From NCBI GenBank assembly GCA_023374045.1, contig JAIOTZ010000259.1:1-64000 (forward strand): 64,000 nucleotides of DNA. Reading direction: 5' to 3'. The position numbers and the translations under genes were made by a program. This DNA is from Limonium bicolor (lineage: Eukaryota; Streptophyta; Magnoliopsida; Caryophyllales; Plumbaginaceae). Below, piece by piece: positions 36,591-47,000 of this stretch (its first letter is position 1; each line of letters begins with the position of its first letter). The notes beneath the pieces were generated by a model that was given only the letters and a program-made list of their open reading frames with translations, did not search any database and was not told where the DNA came from.

Positions 36591-37755
36591 AAGTTTCTTG
36601 GTTTCACTTCTTTTCTCTCCTTCTTCTCTTCTTGTTCTTCCTTTTCTTCTTTGTTCTTGTTTTTCTTGTTTCTTGATTTTAAATTGGCCAAGCTACAGCC
36701 ACATTCCAAGGGATACACAATAAAGCTAGTAAATTTTCTAACTCAAGAATTAAACCCTAACTTACAAGAGAATGTTTAAAGCTCTAAGGAGGCATTACCT
36801 TGGAACTTCTAGATGAAGTTTTGGGTAGGAAAATGGCAAAGCTTCAGCTCCTAATTTGAATTCCAAATTCGGCTGAACAAGGAGCAGTAAGGGTTCAACG
36901 TGGGTTTTTCATTTTTCAAAGGAAAAGCTGGAAAAAGTAGAACTTTGGGTCCCTTTATTACCTTAGAACAACAAGAAGAAGTTGGAGCTCCAATTGATCA
37001 CCTTCAAGCTCCAAGGGAAGCTACATCCATGAAGATGGAGTTGGAGATTTTTGATTTTTGAAGGGTGGAAAACGATCTCCAAAATGAGGGGAATTCAACG
37101 GTATAAATTTTGTAGCCTTTGGACTTGATTTTGGCTTTCAAAAATGAAGAGAAATGAGGCTTCTGTGAGGGGTTTCTAAATGCCATTACAGAGAGGGAGG
37201 AAGAAGAAGGGAGTCTAGAGCAGGGACGAAAACGTGGGGAAATGAGGGAGATGGAAGAGAGGAAATTGTAAAAGTGCTTTTACTTTATAAATTTGTCCTT
37301 GTGTGTATAAGAGTAAATAAAGAGAGGAGAGGCTGAGTGAAATCGTCCACACACACTCACATTGGGTTCCAGATTTTTAATTACCAATGGAGAGGCTATT
37401 TTGCTCTTATTACAATTTACACCCCACAGGTTCTCGTTTTTTACACTATTCACTAACCGGAACCCATTTTCCGGAATTTTCTCATTTAATTAATTTCAAT
37501 GGCTCTAAACCTTCACTAATTTTTAATTATTGATGTTTGATTGACTAAAATTATTACGGGTCTATTTAACCCGCTTAAAGTAGTGTTTTCCTGGTTTCCT
37601 CGGAAAACGCGCTTTAAGGTTCGTTTGTGTTTTTAATCCGTTTTATGGATCTGTTTTCTTTGGGAATTGTTCCTACATGTTTATTTATGCATAATTAAGC
37701 ATATAAAATCCTCATTAGCCTAATTAATCACTATTTTTAATTTCGGGGTATTTCA
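36591..37755 (-). repeat. 3' LTR of B, second segment
   Basis: It begins with the second AAGTT target copy and continues the B LTR, matching 46736-47881, to GGGGTATTTCA at 37755. The region at 36.6-37.3 kb corresponds to the leader side of the LTR promoter. Confidence 0.9.
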
Positions 37756-37771
37756 ATCTACCCCCTTAAGG
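37756..37771 (-). other. Polypurine tract of element B
   Basis: On the minus strand this reads CCTTAAGGGGGTAGAT, directly before the 3' LTR start. It confirms the minus orientation of the element. Confidence 0.85.
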
Positions 37772-38146
37772 AACTTTGCCCTCAAAATTGCTCATGGTTG
37801 GTGGATTACTATCTCTACTCATTTGGAAACTCAATTGCCAAAGATCATACAGTACTACCACCTTACAAGGTGTTCACATTCTATACACTACAAGCACCAC
37901 ACAATCCAAGCACAATACATAATTACCATGCAAGCAATTCCACAATACAATTCACACTTCCAATTGTGTCATATACCGTACAATGCAAGTACATTACACA
38001 TTGTGCAAACATACCAAAATACCATTAGCCCTACATTGTTCCAACAAAGTGTACTATAATACATATATACTATGCAATGCAAAAACAAAATGGCTCTACC
38101 CCCCTTAAAAAGGGGTACACCCCGTACACTCTAAGCACTAGACAAT

Positions 38147-38593
38147 CTAGTCTACAAATAGTTGTGGGTACTTCGCCTTCATGGCATCCTCTAATTCCCA
38201 AGTTCCTTCCTCGACAATGTGGTTAGACCACAAGACTTTCACCATTCATATAGATTTATGATGAGTGTCTCTAGTCTTGGTATCAAGGATTCTCAATAGA
38301 GTCTTGACAAATCTCATCATCGGCTGTAGGGATAGTTGTTCAGGTTCTAATACATGAGAAGGATCAGCTATGTATTTGTTGAGTTGTGATACATGAAAGA
38401 CATCATGAACACGCCCCAACTCTTCAGGTAATGCTAGTCGGTAAGCCACATCTCCAATCCTCTCAGTAATCGTGTACGGCCCTACAAACTTTGGGCTCAG
38501 CTTGCCCTTCTGGCCAAATTGGAACACGCCCTTCATAGGTGAAACACGCAGAAACACTTGATCGCCCACGGCGAACTCAAGGTCGTGTCTCAC
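38147..38593 (-). pseudogene. Integrase C-terminal GPY/F region and chromodomain (B)
   Basis: The frame carries GKLSPKFVGPYTITERIGD, the GPY/F module of chromovirus integrases, followed by VHDVFHVSQLNKY. A TGA after HHKSI separates a tail with KVLWSNHIVEEGTWELEDAM, typical of the chromodomain end in Tekay/Reina-type chromoviruses. The chromodomain normally directs insertion into heterochromatin, which fits the nested surroundings. It is downstream of the integrase core in the same polyprotein. Confidence 0.88.
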
Positions 38594-38619
38594 ATCCGCA
38601 TAGGATTTCTATTTATCTT

Positions 38620-39400
38620 GGGCTGCTTTCATGTTCGCTTGATTTGCTGAACTTCAGCTTGTACTTGTTCAAGGTACTCCGGTCCAATAATGACCACTTC
38701 GCTCGACTCATCCCAACACAACGGGGTACGACAGGGTCTACCATACAAAGCTTGGAATGGCGACATCATGATCGACGCGTGATAACTATTATTATAAGAG
38801 AACTCCATCAGATAAAGCTTATCAATCCAGCTCCCCTGAAAGTCTAAGGCACATGCTCTAAGCATGTCCTCGAGTGTCTGGATGGTCCTTTCTGTCTGAC
38901 TGTCGGTCTGTGGGTGAAACACAGTGCTAAGCTTCAACTCAGTACCCAGTGCTTCCCGTGTCGCTCTCCAGTATCTCAAAAGAAATATGGTATCACGGTC
39001 AGTTACAATAGTCTTTGGGACTCCGTGGTGTCGAGTAATCTCCTAGTCGAATAGCTCAGCGAGCTTCACCACCTTCCAGGTGTCCCTCATCGGAATAAAG
39101 CGGGCAACCTTGGTGAGGTGATCGACTACTACCCAGATCATGTTGAATCCTCCCCTGGCAGGTGAGAGTCCTACAACAAAATCCATGAAGATATCGTGGA
39201 ATTTCCACTCCGGAAATGGCATAGATTGTACCATTCCGCCCGGTCTTCGGTGCTCAAATTTCACCTTCTGGCACGTGAGGCACCTCAGAACATACTCAGT
39301 CACATCCGATTTCATTCCTGAACACCAGAAGTACCTCTTCATGTCTTTGTACATCTTGGAGGCTCCCGGGTGAACATATAATGTAGAACAATGTGATTCT
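38620..39400 (-). pseudogene. Integrase zinc-binding and catalytic core (B)
   Basis: The N-terminal zinc-binding part shows HCSTLYVHPGASKMYKDM then CLTCQ (HHCC). The core shows MDFVVGLSP (first Asp), VTDRD (second Asp) and FHPQTDSQTERTIQ, whose Glu (about 38890-38892) completes the D,D,E triad. The frame is split near 39040 by a stop (AGCTATTCGACTAG on the minus strand) between the two core halves. This enzyme would insert the cDNA into the genome. Confidence 0.9.
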
Positions 39401-39579
39401 CGCAGAATGCGATCCCTTAGCCCAGCATTGCTTCGGGGAACGCATAATCTGCCATTCAGCCGGATCAGACCATCTTCATGCAGTTTGAGTCAAGTCTACT
39501 TTCGGTTCTTGTACCTCATCAACCAAGCTAGAAGAAGCGAGTAGCGAATGGAGTGAGTGTGCTCAACAACTCATGGCAT

Positions 39580-40066
39580 CAGCTATAACATTTGCCTTCC
39601 CTTCTTTATACTGAAGGTCAATGTTGTAATCAGATAGGAATTCCATCCACCTTCTCTGTCTCAGATTCAATTCTTTCTATGTGAAGACATATTGCAGGCT
39701 CTTATGATTAGAATAGATGGTGATGCTTACCCCGTATAGATAATGTTGCCATATCTTCAATGCGAAGACAATGGCTCCAAGCTCTAAGTTGTGAGTCGGG
39801 TAATTCTCCTCATGTTTCTTCAACTAGCGGGAGGCGTAAGCTACTACCTTGCCATGCTACATGAGTATGCATCCCATGCCCTTACCAGACGCATCACAAT
39901 AAACCTCGAATCCCTCTGTGCCCTCTAGAAGAGTGGGAACAGGCGCTGAGGACAACAAGTCTTTCAAGCTCTGAAAGGATTTCTTACAGTCGTCAGTCCA
40001 TACAAATGGTGCATCCTTCTTCATCAATATCGTCATGGGCTTTGCGACTTTAGAAAAGTCTTTCAC
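39580..40066 (-). pseudogene. RT connection and RNase H (B)
   Basis: It begins KDFSKVAKPMTILMKKDAPF, the RT thumb/connection region of Ty3/gypsy. RNase H follows with YCDASGKGMGCILM, then [31 protein letters not shown] and [20 protein letters not shown]. Three TAG stops interrupt it, all at sites where relatives usually have a glutamine. The domain would degrade RNA in RNA-DNA hybrids during reverse transcription. Confidence 0.9.
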
Positions 40067-40167
40067 AAATCTCCGGTAACAACCGGCTAGACCAAGAAAG
40101 CTCCGGATGTCGGTAACAGTCTTAGGTCTAGGCCATGATCATACTGCTTCAATTTTTGCCGGATCTA

Positions 40168-40844
40168 CTAAGATATCCACGCTCGAGATGATATGTCCAA
40201 GGAATGATACCTGTTCAAGCCAAAACTCGCATTTGGAGAACTTCGCATACAACTGGTTCTCACGTAGTGTCTAAGTACTTTTCTTAGGTGGTTTTCATGC
40301 TCTTCCGCTGACTTTGAATACACAAGTATATCATTGATGAAGACTACTACTGAAGTGTCCAACTGATCACTGAACAGACGGTTTATTAGATCCATGAACT
40401 TGGTGGTGTGTTTGATAAACCGAATGGCATCACCGTGAATTCGTAGTGGCCATATCTTGTACGGAATGCCGTTTTCTCAATATCTTGCTCTCGGATGGCA
40501 ATCTGATGATATCCAGATCGGAGGTCAATCTTGGAAAAGACCGAAGCTCCCTTCAACTGATCGAACAAGTCGTCGATGCAGAGGCGGAGGCTACCGTCTT
40601 TCTTCTTCATGAAGAGGACCGGTGCTCCCCAAGGTGATACAATCGGGCGTATAAACTCTTTGTTGAGTAGATCATGTAATTGCTCCTTAAGTTCTGTCAT
40701 TTTGGCTGGTGCCATACGGTATGGTGCCCTAGCAATGGGACCAGTACCAGGTACGAGGTCAATCTCGAACTCTACTGTTCTCGGGGGTGGCATACCGGGA
40801 AGTTCCTTTGGGAACACATCGGGAAATTTTGATACGACTAGCAC
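40168..40844 (-). pseudogene. Reverse transcriptase (B)
   Basis: Palm and finger motifs include [50 protein letters not shown] and MPFGLSN. Three defects stand out. An in-frame deletion of roughly 18 residues joins CID directly to DLFDQL (about 40570-40580). A frameshift follows MPFGLSN near 40390. The catalytic pair normally read as DD is ND in FINDILVYS (AAT at 40333-40335). A further shift follows [10 protein letters not shown]. The enzyme is dead. Confidence 0.92.
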
Positions 40845-41033
40845 GTCGGTGCTAAATTCTGGATCTCTTCAGATCTTCCACATAGCATAAATATACATTG
40901 TGCCCCTTTCTGAGCTCCCGGTACATAGCCTTAGTGGAGATGATCGTAGTCGAAGGCTCTCTAGGCCTCTGGCGGTATAAACAGTAACCCTAGATGGACT
41001 CTTGAGCAGCAATCTATGCTCGATGCAGAGGAT

Positions 41034-41513
41034 TCACCCCTTGCGCCGCTCCAGCCAGTTCATCCCGACTATCAGGTCAAATCCCAACCCATTGAATTTG
41101 ATGAAGGAGATGGGGAATTCTTCACCCTTGATTCGAATTGTGGCAGCTCGGTAATACTTAGTACATTGCACTCGCTCCTTTGACGGAAGCGTAACCATAA
41201 AGTCTGGTAGCTCATCTACGTCTAGCCCCAACCTCTTCGTGAATGACGGCGAAACAAAGGTATGAGAGGCGCCGGAGTCGAATAATACAGAGGCATCAAT
41301 GCCATTTACCGGAAAAGAATCCGTGATAATAATGTCACTCTTATCGGCCTGTGTCTCAGTGAGAATACTTAGGGCGCCTTCCGTACCGAGTCCACAACCT
41401 AATGATTCATAAATTTTGTAAGAATCGATGGTATGACGCACATGGAATTTAATAACCAACACTGTTTTTTTTAATAAACCATCCATCATACATGTTGTGT
41501 CTCTAATACACAT
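41034..41513 (-). pseudogene. Aspartic protease (B)
   Basis: The frame contains GIDASVLFDSGASHTFVS, the retropepsin active site (catalytic Asp codon at 41277-41279), and FDLIVGMNWL, the usual C-terminal flap motif. Sequence downstream of 41398 fits the element polyprotein; the 39 codons upstream (41399-41513) look like intron read-through. It would cleave the polyprotein. This is one of the better-preserved stretches, open through the domain. Confidence 0.88.
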
Positions 41514-42422
41514 TACTAATGCATTACGTGGTGTTACAAGGTTAATACTTTCTAAAGGTAAGGTTCAGGCGTCCTGGTTTCATGTGTGTGGCATTGATTA
41601 TTTCAACTTGATCTTCTTGATCCCGTGATACAGCAACCTCGATTCTCCACCCATGATCAAGACATCTCCTAATCTCAATACCATTTTCTCGGTGAGGTCC
41701 ACACGCTTCTTCTCGCTATATAAAAAATACGGCATCATCACTAATAGACCAAGAAACTACGGGCACTCCTTGTTCAAAAGATTCTGTTGTCTCGTCTTTA
41801 TCTTGGTGTAAACCAAGTCGTCATTCTTTCTCATAGAAGTTGGCGATACATAAATCTGCTTCAAGTGCAGGGATTGGATCATCTTCACATTGTTGTGCAA
41901 TTTCTACAGCTTGTGTAACAAGCGTCTGAAATTTGGTGGGTATTGCTGGTGGTGTCGCTCTGTCTTGCGTTCGGGTCTCTTGGTGTGTCTTGGTATAAGG
42001 GTTCCAGTACTTTCCCAAGCACATCATCTTCAGCTTCATCTTCACTCCATCGGGGAATTCGGGTGTGTAAAATCGTCCTGGACCCGCTCCTAGCTGGTTG
42101 CAATGTTGTATGATGGTAATTTCACTTCGGGTGTCAGGTACCCTTTTAACAAGATCATACCTGGTCGGATAACCTGACACTGCTCCTTGGTGAAGTGGTG
42201 AGTGGCGATGTCGGCTTCTTCTTGGTTTGGGTTTGAAGGTATTGGATAACAGATATTAAATTTCCCTAAGGTTGTAAATTTCATCTAGCATGAGTTCTAG
42301 GTTTACTAGCTCAATCCATGCTCAAATTCATACTTTAAATATACTCATTCATGCATTCACTCAATCAGGTAATTTAATACTTTAGACATGCTCTTCAAGG
42401 ATTAAAAGTTAATAGCTAGTAC
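41399..42422 (-). other. Intron-like segment enclosing the AlkB region
   Basis: On the minus strand the gag frame reads through TSTKSGL and CTAG/GTACTAGC (donor at 42422), then meets a stop four codons later. At 41400-41399 is ATCATTAG/GTTGTGG (acceptor), after which the protease frame continues as CGLGTEGALSIL. Removing 42422-41399 (1024 bp) joins phase 1 to phase 1, keeping gag in frame with protease. A second acceptor, CATGCTAG/ATGAAATTT at 42285, would instead remove 138 bp and expose the AlkB start. Boundaries are my reading; no transcript evidence exists here. Confidence 0.55.
41542..42284 (-). pseudogene. AlkB-like 2-oxoglutarate/Fe(II) dioxygenase, captured in element B
   Basis: From an ATG at 42284 to a TAA at 41542, about 247 residues over several frames. 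Recognisable blocks in order are VIRPGMILLKGYLT; LGAGPGRFYTPEFPDGVKMK; MMCLGKYWNPYTK; DLCIANFYEKE; RLGLHQDKDE (iron ligands His 41806-41808 and Asp 41800-41802); LRLGDVLIMGGES with the distal His in YHGI; and PGRLNLTFR, the RxNxTxR motif that binds 2-oxoglutarate. AlkB enzymes remove methyl groups from DNA or RNA; the spacing looks most like the plant ALKBH1 group. A TGA at 41821, a shift near 42135 and at least two shifts in 41.6-41.75 kb break it. It lies between zinc knuckles and protease of the retrotransposon, same strand. Confidence 0.87.
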
Positions 42423-42618
42423 CTAGGCCGGACTTTGTACTGGTCCCATCACGATCAATGATGTGCAAGGCTGGCTGCCTATGCGGTACGCCCTTCTGAG
42501 CGCATCGGGACCCCTGTCCCTGTGAGGTCTGCTGGGTCTGAGCATTGCCAGATGCAACCTCCTTGTCTTCTCGCTGCTTGTAGCCCTGATAGTTTCCCTT
42601 TGGCTTCGAGTTGTTAGG

Positions 42619-42720
42619 GCATTCATTCGCACGGTGCCCCGGTTTCTGGCAGTTGTAGTTTCGAATCTCTATACCTTGGCAATCTGTGCCGGGATGATCC
42701 TTGTTGCAATGTCAGCAGCA
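42619..42720 (-). pseudogene. Two zinc knuckles of gag nucleocapsid (B)
   Basis: CNKDHPGTDC belongs to a first CCHC knuckle, which is interrupted by a TGA at 42712-42714. NYNCQKPGHRANEC is a second knuckle in which the expected first Cys is Asn. These would bind the element's RNA. The frame then runs on to the splice-like donor at 42422. Confidence 0.85.
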
Positions 42721-43125
42721 TAGTTGGACGTCACTTTGGTTCTTACCATAGCCAGAATTGGAACCTGTAGCTTCGGAGTTAGCAAGGTTCAACATACTAC
42801 TACTAATTCATATACATACTAGTTTAGTTTCAGATTCTTACCCTTGTAAGGGTGAGATCTCAGTGGTTTCGCTGCCACCGGGGCGGTGTAGGCGAGCGAG
42901 CTGCAACGGCTCAGCTGTCTTGCCCTTCTCAGCATGGGCACTGCTATCTCCCGGGGTATTCTTCTGATGCTGCTGGGTATACTTCCCCTTCCTCTTCTTC
43001 CATTTCTTACCCTGGTTCTGCTCCTCTGAGCTGGTGTTCTTGTTATTTGCTTTGCTCTTAAGCGTTTGCTCTTCATCCCTCAACTGGCATGTGATCTTGA
43101 CACGAGATGCAGCGTGATAGCACTC
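42721..43125 (-). pseudogene. Gag linker region (B)
   Basis: In frame with the gag domain after the proposed 90-bp intron. It begins ECYHAASRVKITCQL and continues with a very basic, Gln/Lys-rich stretch (NQGKKWKKRKGKYTQQHQK), usual between gag core and zinc knuckles. Two stops at 42797-42841 interrupt it. Confidence 0.75.
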
Positions 43126-43215
43126 CTGGAGTCACCACGCATTAGCTAATATTCTTTGCATACAAAGATATAGTTCATATAGACTATGGCACTAAGGGTT
43201 TAAAACGTTGTTTAC
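43126..43215 (-). other. Probable 90-bp intron in gag (B)
   Basis: The donor is TTCAG/GTAAACAACG and the acceptor GTGACTCCAG/GAGTGC. It is AT-rich between GC-richer flanks and contains in-frame TAG and TGA. Removal joins TRFTSLQ to ECYHAASRV without a frame change. As 90 is a multiple of three, a decayed in-frame insertion is the alternative. Confidence 0.55.
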
Positions 43216-43878
43216 CTGAAGTGAGGTAAACCGTGTGTACGCCATGCCATACCGGATGCGATGGCTCAATCCGCCATAGAAGCGGTTGACCAAGACCTGG
43301 TCGGTGTACCCAAGGTCGGGTAGCAGTCTGAGGATGGAAGTGAATGTACGGTAGTATTCATCAACCGTCATCTTCTCCGTCATTTTTAGGGCGTCGAGCT
43401 CAAGATGCTTCTTGGTCTTGACATGCTCGGGGTAGTATTTGGATCGAAGAAGGGCGGGGAAGGCTTCCCAGTCGAAGGTGGGGTCGGCAACGTGCTCGGC
43501 CTTAACGAGCTTCCACCAATTTATAGCCGTGTACTTGAGATAGTACGCAGCTATCCTCACCCTCACTCCAACAGGAGCCTCGAGGGTCTCAAAAGCCGTC
43601 TCCATCTCGGAGATATAGGCCTCGAGTTTGGCGGGGTCGTTCTCGCCTCTAAAGCATGGAGATCAAAGGTCGGGACACTTTCTACCCAATTGTTCTCACG
43701 GGGTTGAGGTGGTCGGGCTTGCTGTTAGTTTGTGTAGTACTTGCTTGACTACAGTCATTAATTGGGGCAGCAGCTATGCCACAGTGGCGGCGACGATCTC
43801 GGCGACCGTCTGTGCACCAGGATCATCACTAGCCTACTCCTCGCGCCCCCGGCCACGACCACGGCCTCTTCCTGACAT
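43216..43878 (-). pseudogene. Gag N-terminus and retrotransposon gag domain (B)
   Basis: The start is set at the ATG at 43878 because it opens MSGRGRGRGRGREE, the basic Gly/Arg start typical of plant chromovirus gag, about 190 bp after the primer site. Two TAG stops follow within 45 codons. The gag core is clear further on: KYTAINWWKLVKAEH, DWEAFPALLRSKYYPEH, ALKMTEKMTVDEYYRTFTSI and LVNRFYGGLSHRIR. It would form the virus-like particle shell. It is broken between about 43630 and 43880 by stops and at least one shift. Confidence 0.88.
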
Positions 43879-44066
43879 CTGAACAAGTATGGATTACATT
43901 AGATACTCTTGATTCAAGCAATGGTATCGTCTTCTCAGACGTTAAAGGGTTTTCGTATCATTAACGGTTATTCAGGGTTAGGTTTCTACTTCTCCGTTGT
44001 AAAACGGTTTGTAATCCTAACTCGGTAATCACTATGCTTGAAATCTAATCATCAGAGCGCAACTGC

Positions 44067-44078
44067 GCTCTGATACCA
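44067..44078 (-). other. Primer binding site of element B
   Basis: On the minus strand TGGTATCAGAGC, five bases after the 5' LTR, is complementary to initiator tRNA-Met. It is the same site and spacing as in element A. Confidence 0.92.
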
Positions 44079-44083
44079 CTTTT

Positions 44084-47000
44084 TGTAACACCCCAGCTGC
44101 TAATCCTATCGTTATCCTCTAATCGTCTCCATAATTACTCTACTCGCAGTGGAATTCCTACATACTCCCGGCGGGTGATACAACGCCGTTAGCCACCCAA
44201 TAACTAACAAGGCTCATGCTACTTACTGTCATGGTCTGATGAATAGAATATACCAAACAATAACGATTACTTCCATTACATTCCCAACATTTACTTACAT
44301 CCTTGGATTACCGAGTACACAAATTCATATCAGATACATCCCATTCTTACAAGCCTAACAAAGGCTATGAGTTTATCACTCTACTCATTCTTACCAAGCT
44401 CGCAATTCTAAAATATCCAAAAGGGTGTACCACATGGTACACCGGCTACTCAAAAAGGCTATAAGCCGTGTACAACTCAGTACACCATTATTGTCCTACT
44501 GACTACGCAAAAAGTATCCTTCTCGGTCTTAACACGACCATCATTCTTCACGAGTACCTGGAAGAAATAAAAATAGTGCCCCAAGGGGCTCAGCAAAAGC
44601 TGGTATGAAATTCGCATACCCCGCGTGCTAACGGGGGTACGCCGACTACTTGGTCGCATACATGGAGTTCATTTATTTTATACATGCATACATGCTATAA
44701 TGAACAATAGTACATTCACACCATAGTGCATACATACATACAATCCGATACATACAATGGAAGACAATCACAAATCAACCATTCATACTTACCAAGGCAC
44801 GAGATACACTTCTCAAATTTATCAACCATACTTGTTAGTTACTTACTCAGCCGGGTTAATGGATGTACTTTACTCGTTTACTCGAGATTCTTGACTTACA
44901 CCAGTCATGGTCTTTACTTGGCCAATTACTCTTCTTACTTTAATACTCAAGTCAAGTCGGTGACCTCCGGGCAGGGACTACGATATCCCACCATCGGGCT
45001 TTAGGGTGGCTTACTTCCTAGGGTTGCTACCCATTTAAGGGGTTTGGACCGCAAGAAATAATAGGCCAAAACTCGGAAACAACCTCTCGTATTTCCTCAT
45101 TCTCACGCGTGGCCAAAGCTATATCGGACTTCTCACATACTCCAATTTACCAATTTACTCAAGGTTAGAAATGTTTCTTAGTTAGGAGTTAATGAGAAAT
45201 CATTCCTTCCATACTACTGGTTATTACACTTCACGCCAAGGCAACCAACTAATTCATTCAATCATACATTTCATGAATTATACAAACTACAAGTTCAAAT
45301 ACAATCCAGTAAGGAACAATACATTACAAGCACAAGAAAGTGCAATAAACCCAATTCGTGCATTTTATCTTATTTAGGTGATCACACATAACACACAAAC
45401 ACACAAATCAGGTAACCACGGTAGCATACGGGGCATGAGAAAATCATACCGTTCACCGTCGTTCTCGGACTTCCAACTTTTCTTCGGAGTTCGACTATTT
45501 GGGTCCTATAACATACACGGGATCGGGCGGTTAATTACCAACAATTAACCTAACTCATCTTATCTTTAAGTTTTCCCGACTACAGTTACTAACTCTTGCA
45601 ATTCAAACTCATTTACTTAAGTCACTTACTTAAAATTACTTCCTAAGCTTGTTTATGCTCTTAATGACCATTAAACATCATCAATCAAGTCTTAATTACC
45701 TTATAATATCATTACTAACCAAGTCCCCACCTTAAAATGGCTTTAAAACAATTTCTGTGAAGATTTTAGAGTGGTCCGGATTTGTGTCCGGGGTTATAAA
45801 CCCGGACCAAGCCTTTGGAAAAGTCTCGGGTGTAATTTTAGAGTGGTCCGGGTTTGTGTACCGATTCATAAACCCGGACCAATACACGGGATAAGTTTTG
45901 CCTACATTTTGGGGTGGTCCGGGTTTGTGTACCGGATTGTAAACCCGGGCCACTCCCGTATACCTTTTTGTTACGTTTTAGCTTGGTCCGGGTTTCTGTA
46001 CCGGATTGAAAACCCGGACCAAGTGCAGTAATGCTCAATTTTGACAGTTTTGACACTATTTCAACTTCAATCTTTTACCAACTTCTTCCCCAATCTTCCT
46101 ACATATAATCTTGCATATTTTAACACTAATTAGACACTCTAAACTACCCTAATTCAATCATCAAATTCATCACTCAACCTCTGATAATTTTACACACTTT
46201 TCACTGTTAGATTTCTTCCTTAAGTTGCTGCTATAGATTTTTGTTTTCTTCCTTTTTCTAAGTCAATGGTTATCATCTAGCACTACCAAGTTAAGAAACT
46301 TACATTACTTGATTTCTAGTTCTACTCAACTACACAACTTCCTCCTAATACAAACCAAGGTGATAACTACTTCAATTCAATCCTTAAACACACCTAGACC
46401 AACCTAGGTTCTTTCCTAACAATTCCACTATCAAGTCCCTAAGTTTCTAGAAAAAATTGGCAGAGGTTCAATACATTTCTAAGCATTCTCACCACATTAT
46501 TTTGCTCATTCAACTCAGTTCTACATCCCTGTTTATTCAAGACATTAAATAACACTATTTTCCAGCACATTAACAATTTAACTAGCTAGGCCTCAAGGCC
46601 TTTGATCATTACTCAAATGACACTAAAATACTCAAATCCTTACTCACCATCACAATATTCTAACCATTGTTACAGCAATGTACTTATTCATACACAAAAC
46701 ATTAAAATTATGTTCAAGGGTAATTTCATTACCTTGAAGTTTCTTGGTTTCACTTCTTTTCTCTCCTTCTTCTCTTCTTGTTCTTCCTTTCCTCTTTGTT
46801 CTTTTTTTCTTGTTTCTTGATTTTAAATTGGCCAAGCTACAACCACATTCCAAGGGATACACAATAAAGCTAGTAAATTTTCTAACTCAAGAATTAAACC
46901 CTAACTTACAAGAGAATGTTTAAAGCTCTAAGGAGGCATTACCTTGGAACTTCTAGATGAAGTTTTGGGTAGGAAAATGGCAAGGCTTCGGCTCCTAATT

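Larger units (their letters stand above)
38147..43878 (-). pseudogene. Broken gag-pol of chromovirus B
   Basis: One degenerate minus-strand coding region of 5.7 kb from a gag ATG at 43878 to a TAG at 38147. Domains in order are basic RG-rich N-terminus, retrotransposon gag, zinc knuckles, an intron-like segment holding an AlkB domain, aspartic protease, RT, RNase H, zinc-finger and core integrase, GPY/F region, chromodomain. In-frame stops are mostly TAG and TGA, consistent with C-to-T decay of methylated plant DNA. At least one frameshift splits RT, and RT has a deletion and a changed catalytic residue. It cannot make a working polyprotein. Individual parts are listed separately. Confidence 0.92.

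Noticed and set aside
42797..42841. Third intron in gag with GTAAGAATC donor
   Set aside because: The best in-frame acceptor gives only 45 bp, below the usual plant minimum. The frame also continues without removal, so two decayed codons explain the stops.
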